Assembly (NCBI GenBank): GCA_964354255.1
Contig: CAYGYX010000084.1
Span: 1-7,127 of the forward strand
DNA length: 7,127 bases
Source: VGBK01 sp964354255
GTDB lineage: Bacteria; Actinomycetota; Acidimicrobiia; Spongiisociales; UBA11373
Reading direction: 5' to 3'
The notes beneath the pieces are model-generated. The model did no database searches. It was not told the DNA's origin and saw only the letters and a list, made by a program, of their open reading frames with translations. Shown here one piece after another: positions 1 through 5,710 of this stretch (position 1 is its first letter; each line of letters begins with the position of its first letter). The position numbers and the translations under genes are program-made.

Positions 1-48
1 CGCGGCACTGCTGGGGCGGCCACCGGGGCCGGGCCGTGCGCCGCGTCC

Positions 49-56
49 GGTAAGGT
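49..56 (+). promoter_or_regulatory. Putative -10 box GGTAAGGT of the thioredoxin gene
   Basis: TAAGGT (51-56) fits the actinobacterial TANNNT -10 pattern and lies 9 nt before the ATG at 66. Transcription would start within a few bases of the start codon, giving a leaderless or nearly leaderless mRNA. I see no clear -35. The same octamer precedes the MgtC-like gene on the other strand. Confidence 0.5.
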
Positions 57-65
57 GGCGGGGAG

Positions 66-497
66 ATGTTCGGACGCAAACGAGCCAAGCCGATCGACCT
101 GAAGAGCCTCGACCAGCTCAAGCCCCTGCTCGCTGAGGGCAAGCCGGTCCTCATCGAGTTCACGCAGGTCGGCTGCCGCAACTGCAAGATCATGGACGGC
201 ATCGTCAGCGAGGTGGCCGAGGAGTACGGCGGGAGCGCCCACGTGGTCAAGGTCGATCTCGGCCGGGTCCCGGCCGCCGCCGCCAGCTTCCAGGTGAAGG
301 GCACCCCCACCTTCCTGCTGTTCGGCCGCCCCGCCCTGCCCACCGCCAAGAAGAAGGCCAAGCGGCAGCCCGCCCCCGCCCCCGAGCGGGAGAAGCAGGG
401 CCCCGTGGTCAAGTGGCGAGCCTCCGGCCTCGTGCGCAAGGACGTGATGACCCGGGCGCTGGAGAGCAGCGGGGCGGTGCACGTCGGCAGCGACTGA
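66..497 (+). CDS. Thioredoxin-family protein with a CRNC active site
   Basis: This 143-residue protein has a thioredoxin fold and probably acts as a cytoplasmic thiol-disulfide oxidoreductase; there is no signal peptide or membrane segment. Residues 27-34 form the central strand leading into the active site C37-R-N-C40, which takes the place of the usual CGPC. The cis-proline motif G-T-P81-T-F is present. Strand beta-4 (about 82-87) is followed by an unusual Lys/Pro/Ala-rich stretch of roughly 25 residues (about 88-113), where ordinary thioredoxins have a tight turn before beta-5; residues 114-123 then look like beta-5 and 124-135 like the last helix. The ATG follows a GGTAAGGT box by 9 nt. 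The purine run touching the ATG is too close to serve as a Shine-Dalgarno, so translation may be leaderless. It stands alone on this strand and is convergent with the MgtC-like gene, 20 nt away. The fold is secure; the redox partner cannot be told. Confidence 0.88.
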   Translation: MFGRKRAKPIDLKSLDQLKPLLAEGKPVLIEFTQVGCRNCKIMDGIVSEVAEEYGGSAHVVKVDLGRVPAAAASFQVKGTPTFLLFGRPALPTAKKKAKRQPAPAPEREKQGPVVKWRASGLVRKDVMTRALESSGAVHVGSD

Positions 498-500
498 CCG

Positions 501-515
501 GCGGGGCGATCCCGC
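501..515. terminator. Small hairpin between convergent stop codons
   Basis: GCGGG (501-505) pairs with CCCGC (511-515) around a 5-base loop. It fills most of the 20-nt gap between the thioredoxin stop (495-497) and the MgtC-like stop (518-520). It could serve as a short bidirectional terminator, but it has only five pairs and no T-tract, so the assignment rests mainly on position. Confidence 0.25.
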
Positions 516-517
516 GG

Positions 518-1177
518 TCACCGGTCGGCGATGTCGTGACGGTGCACGGAAGCGTCGCGGACCTCCGGCCGATGGAGGATGCTCGCCAGAATCCCCTCCA
601 GGGCCGGGGTATCGCTCGTGGTCACCTCGAGGATGGCCGTTCGATGGTCCTCCTCGTCGCTGATGCGAATGCGCACCGGGGTGGTGGACACCCCCTCGAG
701 CTCCCGCACGATAGGCCCCAGCGTCCCCGCCCCCCGCTCGTACTCCACCCGCACGAAGCGCCGGTGCTCCCGCTGCAGGCGGCGGCTCAGTACCCGGAGC
801 ACGATCAGCGCCGCCAGGCCCAGGCCGACGGCAATCGCCCCCTCCGCGTAGAGCCCGCAGCCCAGAGCGATCCCCAGGGCGGCGGCCGTCCAGAGGGTGG
901 CGGCGGTAGTGATGCCGCGCACGCTGACGCCGGTGCGGAGGATGGCACCCGCCCCGATGAAGCCGATCCCGGTGACGACCCCGGCGGCAAGGCGCGACGT
1001 GTCGGTCGATCCCTCGAAGCCGATGATGCCGACCACGGTGAAGAGGGCCGCCCCCAGGGCCACCAGGGCGTGGTCCCGGGCACCGGCCGGGCGGAGGTGG
1101 GCCTCCCGCTCGATCCCTAGGATCGAGCCGAATAGGGCCGCCAGGCCCAAACGCAGCGCTATTTCCCACAGGGGCAT
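518..1177 (-). CDS. MgtC/SapB family inner-membrane protein
   Basis: This 219-residue protein matches the MgtC/SapB family in layout: an N-terminal block of about five hydrophobic helices (roughly 4-23, 36-55, 63-81, 91-109 and 111-130) and a soluble C-terminal domain (about 140-215) of ACT-like character. Family hallmarks visible include G-I-E-R-E (21-25) after helix 1, the R-D-H (34-36) entry to helix 2, the glycine-rich G-I-G-F-I-G-A-G core (70-77) and G-I-T-T-A-A-T-L-W (88-96). In pathogens MgtC supports growth in low Mg2+ and in macrophages; in Salmonella it acts on the F-type ATP synthase and phosphate uptake. In free-living actinobacteria the role is unclear. The ATG is supported by GGGAGG (minus strand 1189-1184), 5 nt upstream. 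The gene has its own likely promoter and is not obviously co-transcribed with the dehydrogenase upstream. No truncation is seen. Confidence 0.9.
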   Translation of the reverse strand: MPLWEIALRLGLAALFGSILGIEREAHLRPAGARDHALVALGAALFTVVGIIGFEGSTDTSRLAAGVVTGIGFIGAGAILRTGVSVRGITTAATLWTAAALGIALGCGLYAEGAIAVGLGLAALIVLRVLSRRLQREHRRFVRVEYERGAGTLGPIVRELEGVSTTPVRIRISDEEDHRTAILEVTTSDTPALEGILASILHRPEVRDASVHRHDIADR

Positions 1178-1196
1178 GCCGGACCTCCCGGTGCCG

Positions 1197-1204
1197 ACCT
1201 TACC
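1197..1204 (-). promoter_or_regulatory. Putative -10 box GGTAAGGT of the MgtC-like gene
   Basis: On the minus strand GGTAAGGT reads from 1204 to 1197, 19 nt before the ATG at 1177. CTGACG (1226-1221), matching TTGACA at four of six positions, lies 18 nt further upstream as a possible -35. A start near 1190 would put the GGGAGG Shine-Dalgarno almost at the 5' end of a very short leader. Confidence 0.5.
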
Positions 1205-1211
1205 CCGCCGG

Positions 1212-1237
1212 CGGCCGCAACGTCAGGGTCGCGGCCG
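1212..1237 (-). terminator. GC-rich hairpin after the dehydrogenase gene
   Basis: CGGCCGC (1212-1218) pairs with GCGGCCG (1231-1237) around a 12-base loop, starting 2 nt past the dehydrogenase stop codon (1240-1242). It sits between that stop and the -10 box of the next minus-strand gene, which is where a terminator would be expected. There is no U-tract, and the loop contains the possible -35 of the MgtC-like gene, so termination is an inference from position and pairing. Confidence 0.35.
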
Positions 1238-1239
1238 GC

Positions 1240-2094
1240 TCAATACTCGTAGAACCCGCGGCCGGTCTTGCGGCCCAACAGGCCTCCCTCCACCATGCGC
1301 CGCAACAAGGGCGGCGGGGCGTAGAAGGAATCCCTGAACTCCTCGTAGAGGACCTCGGCCACCGCCAGCACGACGTCGTTGCCGACGAAATCGCAGAGCT
1401 GCAGCGGTCCCATGGGGTGGTTGGTCCCCAACATCATCCCCTTGTCGATGTCCTCGCGGGTGGCGAAGCCACCCTCCAGCATGCGGATGGCCGCCATGGT
1501 GTAGGGATTGAGCAAGGCGTTGACGATGAACCCGGCCCGGTCGGGGGCCTGGATGACCTCCTTGTGCAGCACCTCGGTGGCGAAGGCCCGCGAGCGGGCC
1601 ACCGTCTCCGGCGAGGTCCGGATCGAGGGGATCACCTCGACCAGCTTCATCACCGGTACCGGGCTGAAGAAGTGCAGCCCGATCACCTGGGCCGGCCGCT
1701 TGGTGGCCCGGGCCAGCCGAACGATGGGAATGGAGGAGGTGTTGGAGCCGAGGATGGCATCGGGGCGCTCCACGACCGCATCCAGGCGACGGAAGACCTC
1801 GACTTTGATCGCCGGGTCCTCCACCACCGCCTCCACCACCAGGTCGCGGTCGGCCATGGCTCCCAGGTCGGTGCCGTAGGCCAGCCGCCCCAGGGCAGCG
1901 TCGCGCTGGTCGGCGGCGAGCTTGCCCCGATCCACCGCCTTGCTCAGCGAGGCTTCGATGCGGCGGCGCCCGGCGGCCGCCAGCTCTTCGGTGACCTCGA
2001 CCACGGCCACCCCGAGCCCGGCCCGGGCGCAGACCTCGGCGATCCCTCCGCCCATGAGGCCGGCGCCGATGACTCCTACTCGCTGCACGTCCAT
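1240..2094 (-). CDS. hbd: 3-hydroxybutyryl-CoA dehydrogenase (3-hydroxyacyl-CoA dehydrogenase, FadB2/Hbd type)
   Basis: This NAD(P)-dependent cytoplasmic enzyme interconverts 3-hydroxybutyryl-CoA and acetoacetyl-CoA, in short-chain beta-oxidation, polyhydroxybutyrate or butyrate-type metabolism. At 284 residues it has the normal length of a single-function enzyme. The N-terminal Rossmann domain opens with G-A-G-L-M-G (10-15) and an acidic E33 that would bind the NAD ribose. The catalytic set is visible: S120 in N-T-S-S, H141 in H-F-F-S-P, E153 in L-V-E-V and N192 in V-N-A-L-L-N. The C-terminal helical domain contains the family run G-T-N-H-P-M-G-P-L (223-231) and ends with G-R-K-T-G-R-G-F-Y-E-Y. 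The ATG is preceded by GGGGAG (minus strand 2106-2101) with 6-nt spacing. No thiolase or acyl-CoA dehydrogenase lies beside it, so the pathway cannot be fixed from context. The family is certain; NAD versus NADP preference is not. Confidence 0.95.
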   Translation of the reverse strand: MDVQRVGVIGAGLMGGGIAEVCARAGLGVAVVEVTEELAAAGRRRIEASLSKAVDRGKLAADQRDAALGRLAYGTDLGAMADRDLVVEAVVEDPAIKVEVFRRLDAVVERPDAILGSNTSSIPIVRLARATKRPAQVIGLHFFSPVPVMKLVEVIPSIRTSPETVARSRAFATEVLHKEVIQAPDRAGFIVNALLNPYTMAAIRMLEGGFATREDIDKGMMLGTNHPMGPLQLCDFVGNDVVLAVAEVLYEEFRDSFYAPPPLLRRMVEGGLLGRKTGRGFYEY

Positions 2095-2124
2095 CGCTCA
2101 CTCCCCGGTAGGCAAGTGCCGCCG

Positions 2125-2132
2125 AGACTACC
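2125..2132 (-). promoter_or_regulatory. Putative -10 box GGTAGTCT of the dehydrogenase gene
   Basis: On the minus strand GGTAGTCT reads from 2132 to 2125, 30 nt before the ATG at 2094. A start about 7 nt downstream would leave a leader of some 20-25 nt that includes the GGGGAG Shine-Dalgarno. No convincing -35 is seen. It is divergent from the box at 2156-2163, so the two upstream regions overlap. Confidence 0.45.
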
Positions 2133-2155
2133 CATGAGGTGCGAGGGGGGAGGCG

Positions 2156-2163
2156 GGTAGGCT
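2156..2163 (+). promoter_or_regulatory. Putative -10 box GGTAGGCT, leaderless start
   Basis: TAGGCT (2158-2163) lies 7 nt before the ATG at 2171, which places the predicted transcription start at or next to the start codon. The AGGAG at 2164-2168 is only 2 nt from the ATG, too close for a Shine-Dalgarno, which also favours leaderless translation. The box probably drives the small membrane protein and may contribute to the ATPase gene downstream. Confidence 0.5.
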
Positions 2164-2170
2164 AGGAGCC

Positions 2171-2533
2171 ATGGAATACGGCCCGCGCCCTCGCCCGATC
2201 TTCTTCGGACTGGCCCTCATCACCGTCGGCGTGCTCTTCCTGCTCCGGGAGATGGACGTGCTCCCCGACATCTCCCTGTGGACTCTCCTCTGGCTGGGCC
2301 TCGGTGGTTGGCTGCTGGTGGGCACCCTGGCCGGCAACCGCCGCGGCTGGTTCTGGCCGCTCACCTTGCTCGCCATCGGCGGCTTCATGCTCGCCCGGGA
2401 CCTCGGCTACCTCCCCCGCGGCTTCGCCCTCTGGCCGGTGGTGGTCATCGCCATCGGCATCGCCTTCGTACTCGAGGCACTGACCACCGACCGGGGCGAA
2501 CGCTCCCCTTCCCGCTCGGGAACCGACCTCTGA
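2171..2533 (+). CDS. Small four-helix membrane protein, LiaI/LiaF N-terminal-like (DUF5668 type)
   Basis: This 120-residue integral membrane protein has four predicted helices (about 10-26, 36-54, 60-76 and 86-104), a short Arg/Pro-rich N-terminus and a polar C-terminal tail of about 17 residues. It is built from two similar halves: residues 11-50 and 61-101 each give helix, R-(E/D)-(M/L), a two-residue step, L-P, a short linker, L-W and helix. This pattern is typical of the small membrane domain found at the N-terminus of LiaF-like cell-envelope stress proteins and alone in many Gram-positive and actinobacterial genomes. No catalytic residues are visible and the biochemical role is unknown. 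It ends 37 nt before the ATPase gene on the same strand, so co-transcription is plausible and a role beside that pump is possible but unproven. The domain name is recognised from pattern only. Confidence 0.75.
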   Translation: MEYGPRPRPIFFGLALITVGVLFLLREMDVLPDISLWTLLWLGLGGWLLVGTLAGNRRGWFWPLTLLAIGGFMLARDLGYLPRGFALWPVVVIAIGIAFVLEALTTDRGERSPSRSGTDL

Positions 2534-2534
2534 G

Positions 2535-2554
2535 CCGGGGAACCACTCCCCCGG
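2535..2554 (+). other. Hairpin between the membrane-protein stop and the ATPase -10 box
   Basis: CCGGGG (2535-2540) pairs perfectly with CCCCGG (2549-2554) around an 8-base loop. It begins one base after the stop codon of the small membrane protein and ends at the GG that opens the ATPase -10 box. It could be a weak terminator or attenuator reducing read-through into the pump gene, or simply a GC-rich spacer; there is no U-tract. Confidence 0.4.
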
Positions 2555-2560
2555 TACCAT
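2553..2560 (+). promoter_or_regulatory. Putative -10 box GGTACCAT of the ATPase gene
   Basis: TACCAT (2555-2560) fits TANNNT and lies 10 nt before the ATG at 2571. With no Shine-Dalgarno at normal distance, the ATPase may have its own nearly leaderless transcript besides any read-through from the upstream gene. No clear -35 is seen, and the hairpin at 2535-2554 occupies the spacer region. Confidence 0.45.
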
Positions 2561-2570
2561 CCGGCGGCGA

Positions 2571-5081
2571 ATGACCGCCCGCGCCGCCACCACCCACGAC
2601 CCCGCCCGGCACGGCCTGACCCGGGCCGAGGTGGCCGAGCGCGAGGCGTCCGGCCTGGTGAACGCGGTGCCCACCGGCCCCAGCCGCACCCTGGCCCAGA
2701 TCATCACCAGCAACGTCTTCACCCTGTTCAACCTGCTACTGGGGGCGCTGCTGGTGCTGGTGCTGATGGTGGCCCCAATCCAGGACGCCCTGTTCGGCCT
2801 CGTGCTGGTGGCCAACTCGGCCATCGGGATCATCCAGGAGCTACGCGCCAAGCACACCCTGGACCGCCTCGCCCTGCTCAGCGCCCCCCGGGCGGCGGTG
2901 GTGCGGGAGGGCCGGGAACGGCAGATCCCCATGGACCGGGTGGTGCTCGACGACCTGTTGGTGCTGCGCCCCGGCGACCAGGTGGGGGTGGACGGCGAGG
3001 TGCTGAACGCCGAGAGCCTCGAGGTGAATGAGTCGCTGCTGACCGGCGAGTCGGACCCCATCCTCAAGACGCCGGGCGATCAGGTGCTCTCCGGCTCGTT
3101 CGTGTCGTCGGGGAGCGGCCTGTACCGGGCCACCCGGGTGGGGGCCGAGGCTTACGCGGCCCGCCTGGCCGAGGAGGCGAAGCGCTTCACCCTGGTGCGC
3201 AGCGAGTTGCGCAACGGCATCAACCGCCTCCTGGCCATCATCGCCTGGGTCATGGTGCCCAGCGTCACCCTGCTGGTGTGGAGCCAGGTGCGCCTGGAGG
3301 ACCACGTCGGTATCAAGGAGGCCCTGCGGGGCACGGCGGCCGGCATCGTCGCCATGGTCCCGGAAGGCTTGGTGCTGCTCACCTCGGTGGCCTTCGCCGT
3401 GGGGGTGGTGCGCCTGGGACGGCGGCGGGTGCTGGTGCAGGAGCTGCCGGCGGTGGAAGGCCTGGCCCGGGTGGACGTGATCTGCTTCGACAAGACCGGT
3501 ACCCTCACCGAGGGCCGGCTGGTGGTGGAGTCGCTCGAGGTGCTCGACGAGCGCCACGATCCCGCTCCCGCCCTGGGGGCGCTGGCCGCGGCCGACGCCA
3601 ACCCCAACGCCACCCTGCAGGCCATTGCCGAGGCCTTCTCTCCGCCCGCCGGGTGGCTGCCCACCGCCACCGTCCCGTTCTCCTCGGCGCGCAAGTGGAG
3701 CGGAGCCTCGTTCGGCAGAGCAGGCTCCTGGGTACTGGGAGCGCCGGAGCTGGTGCTCCCCGACGACCCGCTGGTCATCGCCTCCATGGAAGCGGCCGCC
3801 TCCCAGGGGCGGCGGGTGCTGCTCCTGGCCCGGTCGGCAGTGGAGCTGGACGGAGGGGTGCTCCCCGGCGACTTGGAGGCAGTAGCGCTGGTCGGGCTCA
3901 CCGACCGCATCCGGGAGGGCGCCGCCCGCACACTGCAGTACTTCGCCCAGCAGGGGGTGGCCGCCAAGGTGATCTCGGGCGACCACCCGCAGACGGTGGC
4001 CGCCATCGCCCAGCAGGTGGGACTCACCGGCGCCGATCACGTGGTGGACGCCCGTACCCTGCCGGAGGAGGGCCCCGACCTGGCCGACGCCATGGAGCGG
4101 GGCACCATCTTCGGGCGAGTCACCCCCCATCAGAAGCGGGCGATGGTGGCCGCCCTCCAATCCCGGGGGCACGTGGTGGCCATGACCGGGGACGGGGTGA
4201 ACGACGTACTCGCCCTCAAGGACGCCGACATCGGCATCGCCATGGGCTCGGGGGCGGCGGCTTCCCGCTCGGTGGCCCAGCTTGTCCTGCTCGACGGCTC
4301 CTTCGACACCCTGCCCTCAGTGGTGGCCGAGGGCCGCCGGGTGATCTCCAACATCGAGCGGGTGGCCAACCTGTTCCTCACCAAGACGGTGTACGCCTTC
4401 CTCCTCGCCATCCTGGTGGGGGTCTTTGCCCGCCCCTTCCCCTTCGTGCCCCGGCACCTCACCCTGGTGGGCTCGCTGACCATCGGCGCCCCCGCCTTCT
4501 TCCTGGCCCTGGCTCCCTCCGCCAACCGGGCCCGTTCCGGGTTCGTCCGCCGCGTCGTCAGCTTCGCCTTCCCGGTGGGGGCGCTGGCGGCGGCGGCCAC
4601 CTACTCCGCCTACGAGCTGGCCATCTACGAGGGCGTCCCCCTCATCGAAGGGCGCACCCTGGCCACCCTGGTGCTGCTCTCGATGGGCCTGTTCGCCCTG
4701 ATCATCAACGCTCGCCCGCTGACCCCCTGGCGGCGGGTGCTGATCGGGGCCATGGCCGGGATCTTCCTCTTCGTGCTCACCGGTTCCTGGCTCCGGGAGT
4801 TCTTCGAGCTCGAACTGCCCCCGCTGGTGGTGCTCCTCGCCGGGGTGGGCATAGTCGGCCTCACCGGTGGGATCCTCTATGGGTCGCTGCGGGCGGTGGG
4901 CTGGGTTCAGCAGGTGCCGGAGCTGCTGCGGACGCCGGCCGTCGCGGGCGGGCTTTGGCCGGCATTGCGCCGGGCCGCCGCCGGCCTCGGTGAGCGGGCC
5001 CGCCGCATCGGGGAGCCGCTCGACCCGGCCCCGCTCCCGCCGAAGGGCAAGCCGCCTTCCGGCCCCCCCGGCGCCGGGTAG
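2571..5081 (+). CDS. ctpE: CtpE-like cation-translocating P-type ATPase (probable Ca2+ transporter)
   Basis: This 836-residue ATP-driven membrane pump has all core P-type ATPase motifs: T-G-E-S (158-161) in the actuator domain, the phosphorylated Asp D307 in D-K-T-G-T, and T-G-D-G-V-N-D (539-545) in the hinge. Helices M1-M2 lie at about 49-92 and M3-M4 at about 219-280, with P-E-G-L (264-267) in M4; six more follow at about 596-775. No Cys-Pro-Cys motif or N-terminal metal-binding domain is present, which excludes the heavy-metal P1B class. The nucleotide domain has G-A-P-E without the usual preceding Lys. The runs around residues 81-100, 198-206 and 290-305 strongly recall mycobacterial CtpE, reported as a Ca2+ uptake ATPase; Ca2+ is therefore inferred. 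The last 60 or so residues form a Pro/Ala/Arg-rich cytoplasmic tail that makes it slightly longer than I recall for CtpE. The Fe-S carrier gene follows after 34 nt. Confidence 0.92.
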   Translation: MTARAATTHDPARHGLTRAEVAEREASGLVNAVPTGPSRTLAQIITSNVFTLFNLLLGALLVLVLMVAPIQDALFGLVLVANSAIGIIQELRAKHTLDRLALLSAPRAAVVREGRERQIPMDRVVLDDLLVLRPGDQVGVDGEVLNAESLEVNESLLTGESDPILKTPGDQVLSGSFVSSGSGLYRATRVGAEAYAARLAEEAKRFTLVRSELRNGINRLLAIIAWVMVPSVTLLVWSQVRLEDHVGIKEALRGTAAGIVAMVPEGLVLLTSVAFAVGVVRLGRRRVLVQELPAVEGLARVDVICFDKTGTLTEGRLVVESLEVLDERHDPAPALGALAAADANPNATLQAIAEAFSPPAGWLPTATVPFSSARKWSGASFGRAGSWVLGAPELVLPDDPLVIASMEAAASQGRRVLLLARSAVELDGGVLPGDLEAVALVGLTDRIREGAARTLQYFAQQGVAAKVISGDHPQTVAAIAQQVGLTGADHVVDARTLPEEGPDLADAMERGTIFGRVTPHQKRAMVAALQSRGHVVAMTGDGVNDVLALKDADIGIAMGSGAAASRSVAQLVLLDGSFDTLPSVVAEGRRVISNIERVANLFLTKTVYAFLLAILVGVFARPFPFVPRHLTLVGSLTIGAPAFFLALAPSANRARSGFVRRVVSFAFPVGALAAAATYSAYELAIYEGVPLIEGRTLATLVLLSMGLFALIINARPLTPWRRVLIGAMAGIFLFVLTGSWLREFFELELPPLVVLLAGVGIVGLTGGILYGSLRAVGWVQQVPELLRTPAVAGGLWPALRRAAAGLGERARRIGEPLDPAPLPPKGKPPSGPPGAG

Positions 5082-5094
5082 CCCTCGCGCCCCC

Positions 5095-5102
5095 GGTACG
5101 AT
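5095..5102 (+). promoter_or_regulatory. Putative -10 box GGTACGAT of the NfuA-like gene
   Basis: TACGAT (5097-5102) lies 13 nt before the ATG at 5116, within the 34-nt gap after the ATPase stop. The leader would be only about 5-7 nt, and the AGGA just before the ATG is too close to act as a normal Shine-Dalgarno. It supports the ATG at 5116 over starts further upstream in the same frame. Confidence 0.45.
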
Positions 5103-5115
5103 CCCGTCCAGGACC

Positions 5116-5709
5116 ATGACCATCGACGAGCGCATCATCACCATCAGCGACGCGGCGCTGCACCGCATCCTCGACGTCCGTTCTAAGGAGCCCGACGCCG
5201 CCGACCTGGCGCTCAACCTGGAGATCGCCGGCCGCCGCGGCCCCGCCTTCGGCTATGAGCTCGCCTTCGTCCCGGTGGCGGATGCGGGCGAGAGCGACGC
5301 CCTCGGCCGGTACGGCGACCTGCCGGTGGTCATCCCCGCCGGCAGCGTCGAGCGCCTGCGCGGGGCGGCCCTCCACTTCGACGGCCACGGCCTCAGCATC
5401 GAGAACCCCAATCGCCCGCCGCCCGAGCCGTGGTGGCCCGGCGACGACGCCCCCATGGAACAGCGGGTGGCGGCGGTGCTGGAGCACGAGATCAACCCGG
5501 CCATCGCCGGCCACGGGGGCTGGGCGCAGCTGATGGAGGTCGAGGGCGACGCCGTGCACCTGAGCCTGGGTGGGGGCTGCCAGGGCTGCGGCATGGCCCA
5601 GGTCACCCTGCGCCAGGGCATCGAGGTAGGGCTGCGAAACTGGGTGCCGGAGATCGGCGCGGTGATCGACGTGACCGACCACGCCTCCGGCGACCACCCT
5701 TACTACTAG
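5116..5709 (+). CDS. NfuA-like Fe-S cluster carrier (degenerate A-type domain plus NifU C-terminal domain)
   Basis: This 197-residue cytoplasmic protein probably carries and delivers [4Fe-4S] clusters to client enzymes. The C-terminal part (about 113-188) is a NifU-type domain with the cluster-ligating pair C155-Q-G-C158 in G-G-G-C-Q-G-C-G-M, followed by A-Q-V-T-L-R-Q-G-I-E, the standard sequence of that fold. The N-terminal part (about 5-98) resembles the HesB/IscA A-type fold but has no cysteine, as in E. coli NfuA, where it is thought to help target recognition. A linker rich in Pro and Trp (100-110) joins them. The reading frame stays open upstream to 4867, but that extension overlaps the ATPase gene, is Arg/Pro/Ser-rich shadow sequence and precedes the -10 box, so the ATG at 5116 is chosen. 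No SUF or ISC genes are next to it. The function is well supported by motif; specific clients are unknown. Confidence 0.9.
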   Translation: MTIDERIITISDAALHRILDVRSKEPDAADLALNLEIAGRRGPAFGYELAFVPVADAGESDALGRYGDLPVVIPAGSVERLRGAALHFDGHGLSIENPNRPPPEPWWPGDDAPMEQRVAAVLEHEINPAIAGHGGWAQLMEVEGDAVHLSLGGGCQGCGMAQVTLRQGIEVGLRNWVPEIGAVIDVTDHASGDHPYY

Positions 5710-5710
5710 C

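Noticed and set aside
1..53. Possible tail of an upstream gene ending with TAA at 51-53
   Set aside because: Only about 17 codons are visible, with no recognisable family residues, and the TAA is part of the likely -10 box of the thioredoxin gene.
1223..2101. Alternative minus-strand frame overlapping the dehydrogenase
   Set aside because: The parallel frame at 1240-2094 has the complete dehydrogenase motif set; this one is a Gly/Arg-rich shadow.
3498..3505. GGTACCCT match to the promoter motif inside the ATPase gene
   Set aside because: The bases encode the invariant D-K-T-G-T-L-T region, so the match is explained by codons, and no gene start follows it.
2841..4172. Long minus-strand open frame (443 codons) opposite the ATPase gene, and several other long frames of 280-570 codons overlapping the main genes
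   Set aside because: These arise from the G/C third-position bias of the true genes. Their translations are Gly/Arg/His/Pro-rich low-complexity strings without motifs, and they overlap genes whose catalytic residues are fully recognisable.
2571..5081. Possibility that the ATPase is a heavy-metal exporter or the Kdp potassium pump
   Set aside because: There is no Cys-Pro-Cys or N-terminal Cys-x-x-Cys metal domain, and no KdpA or KdpC neighbours; the M4 P-E-G-L motif and overall sequence fit the CtpE type better.
4867..5115. In-frame upstream extension of the NfuA-like gene
   Set aside because: It overlaps the ATPase C-terminus, translates to an Arg/Pro/Ser-rich stretch unlike any Fe-S protein, and lies before a plausible -10 box. 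The start at 5116 gives a normal NfuA-like N-terminus.
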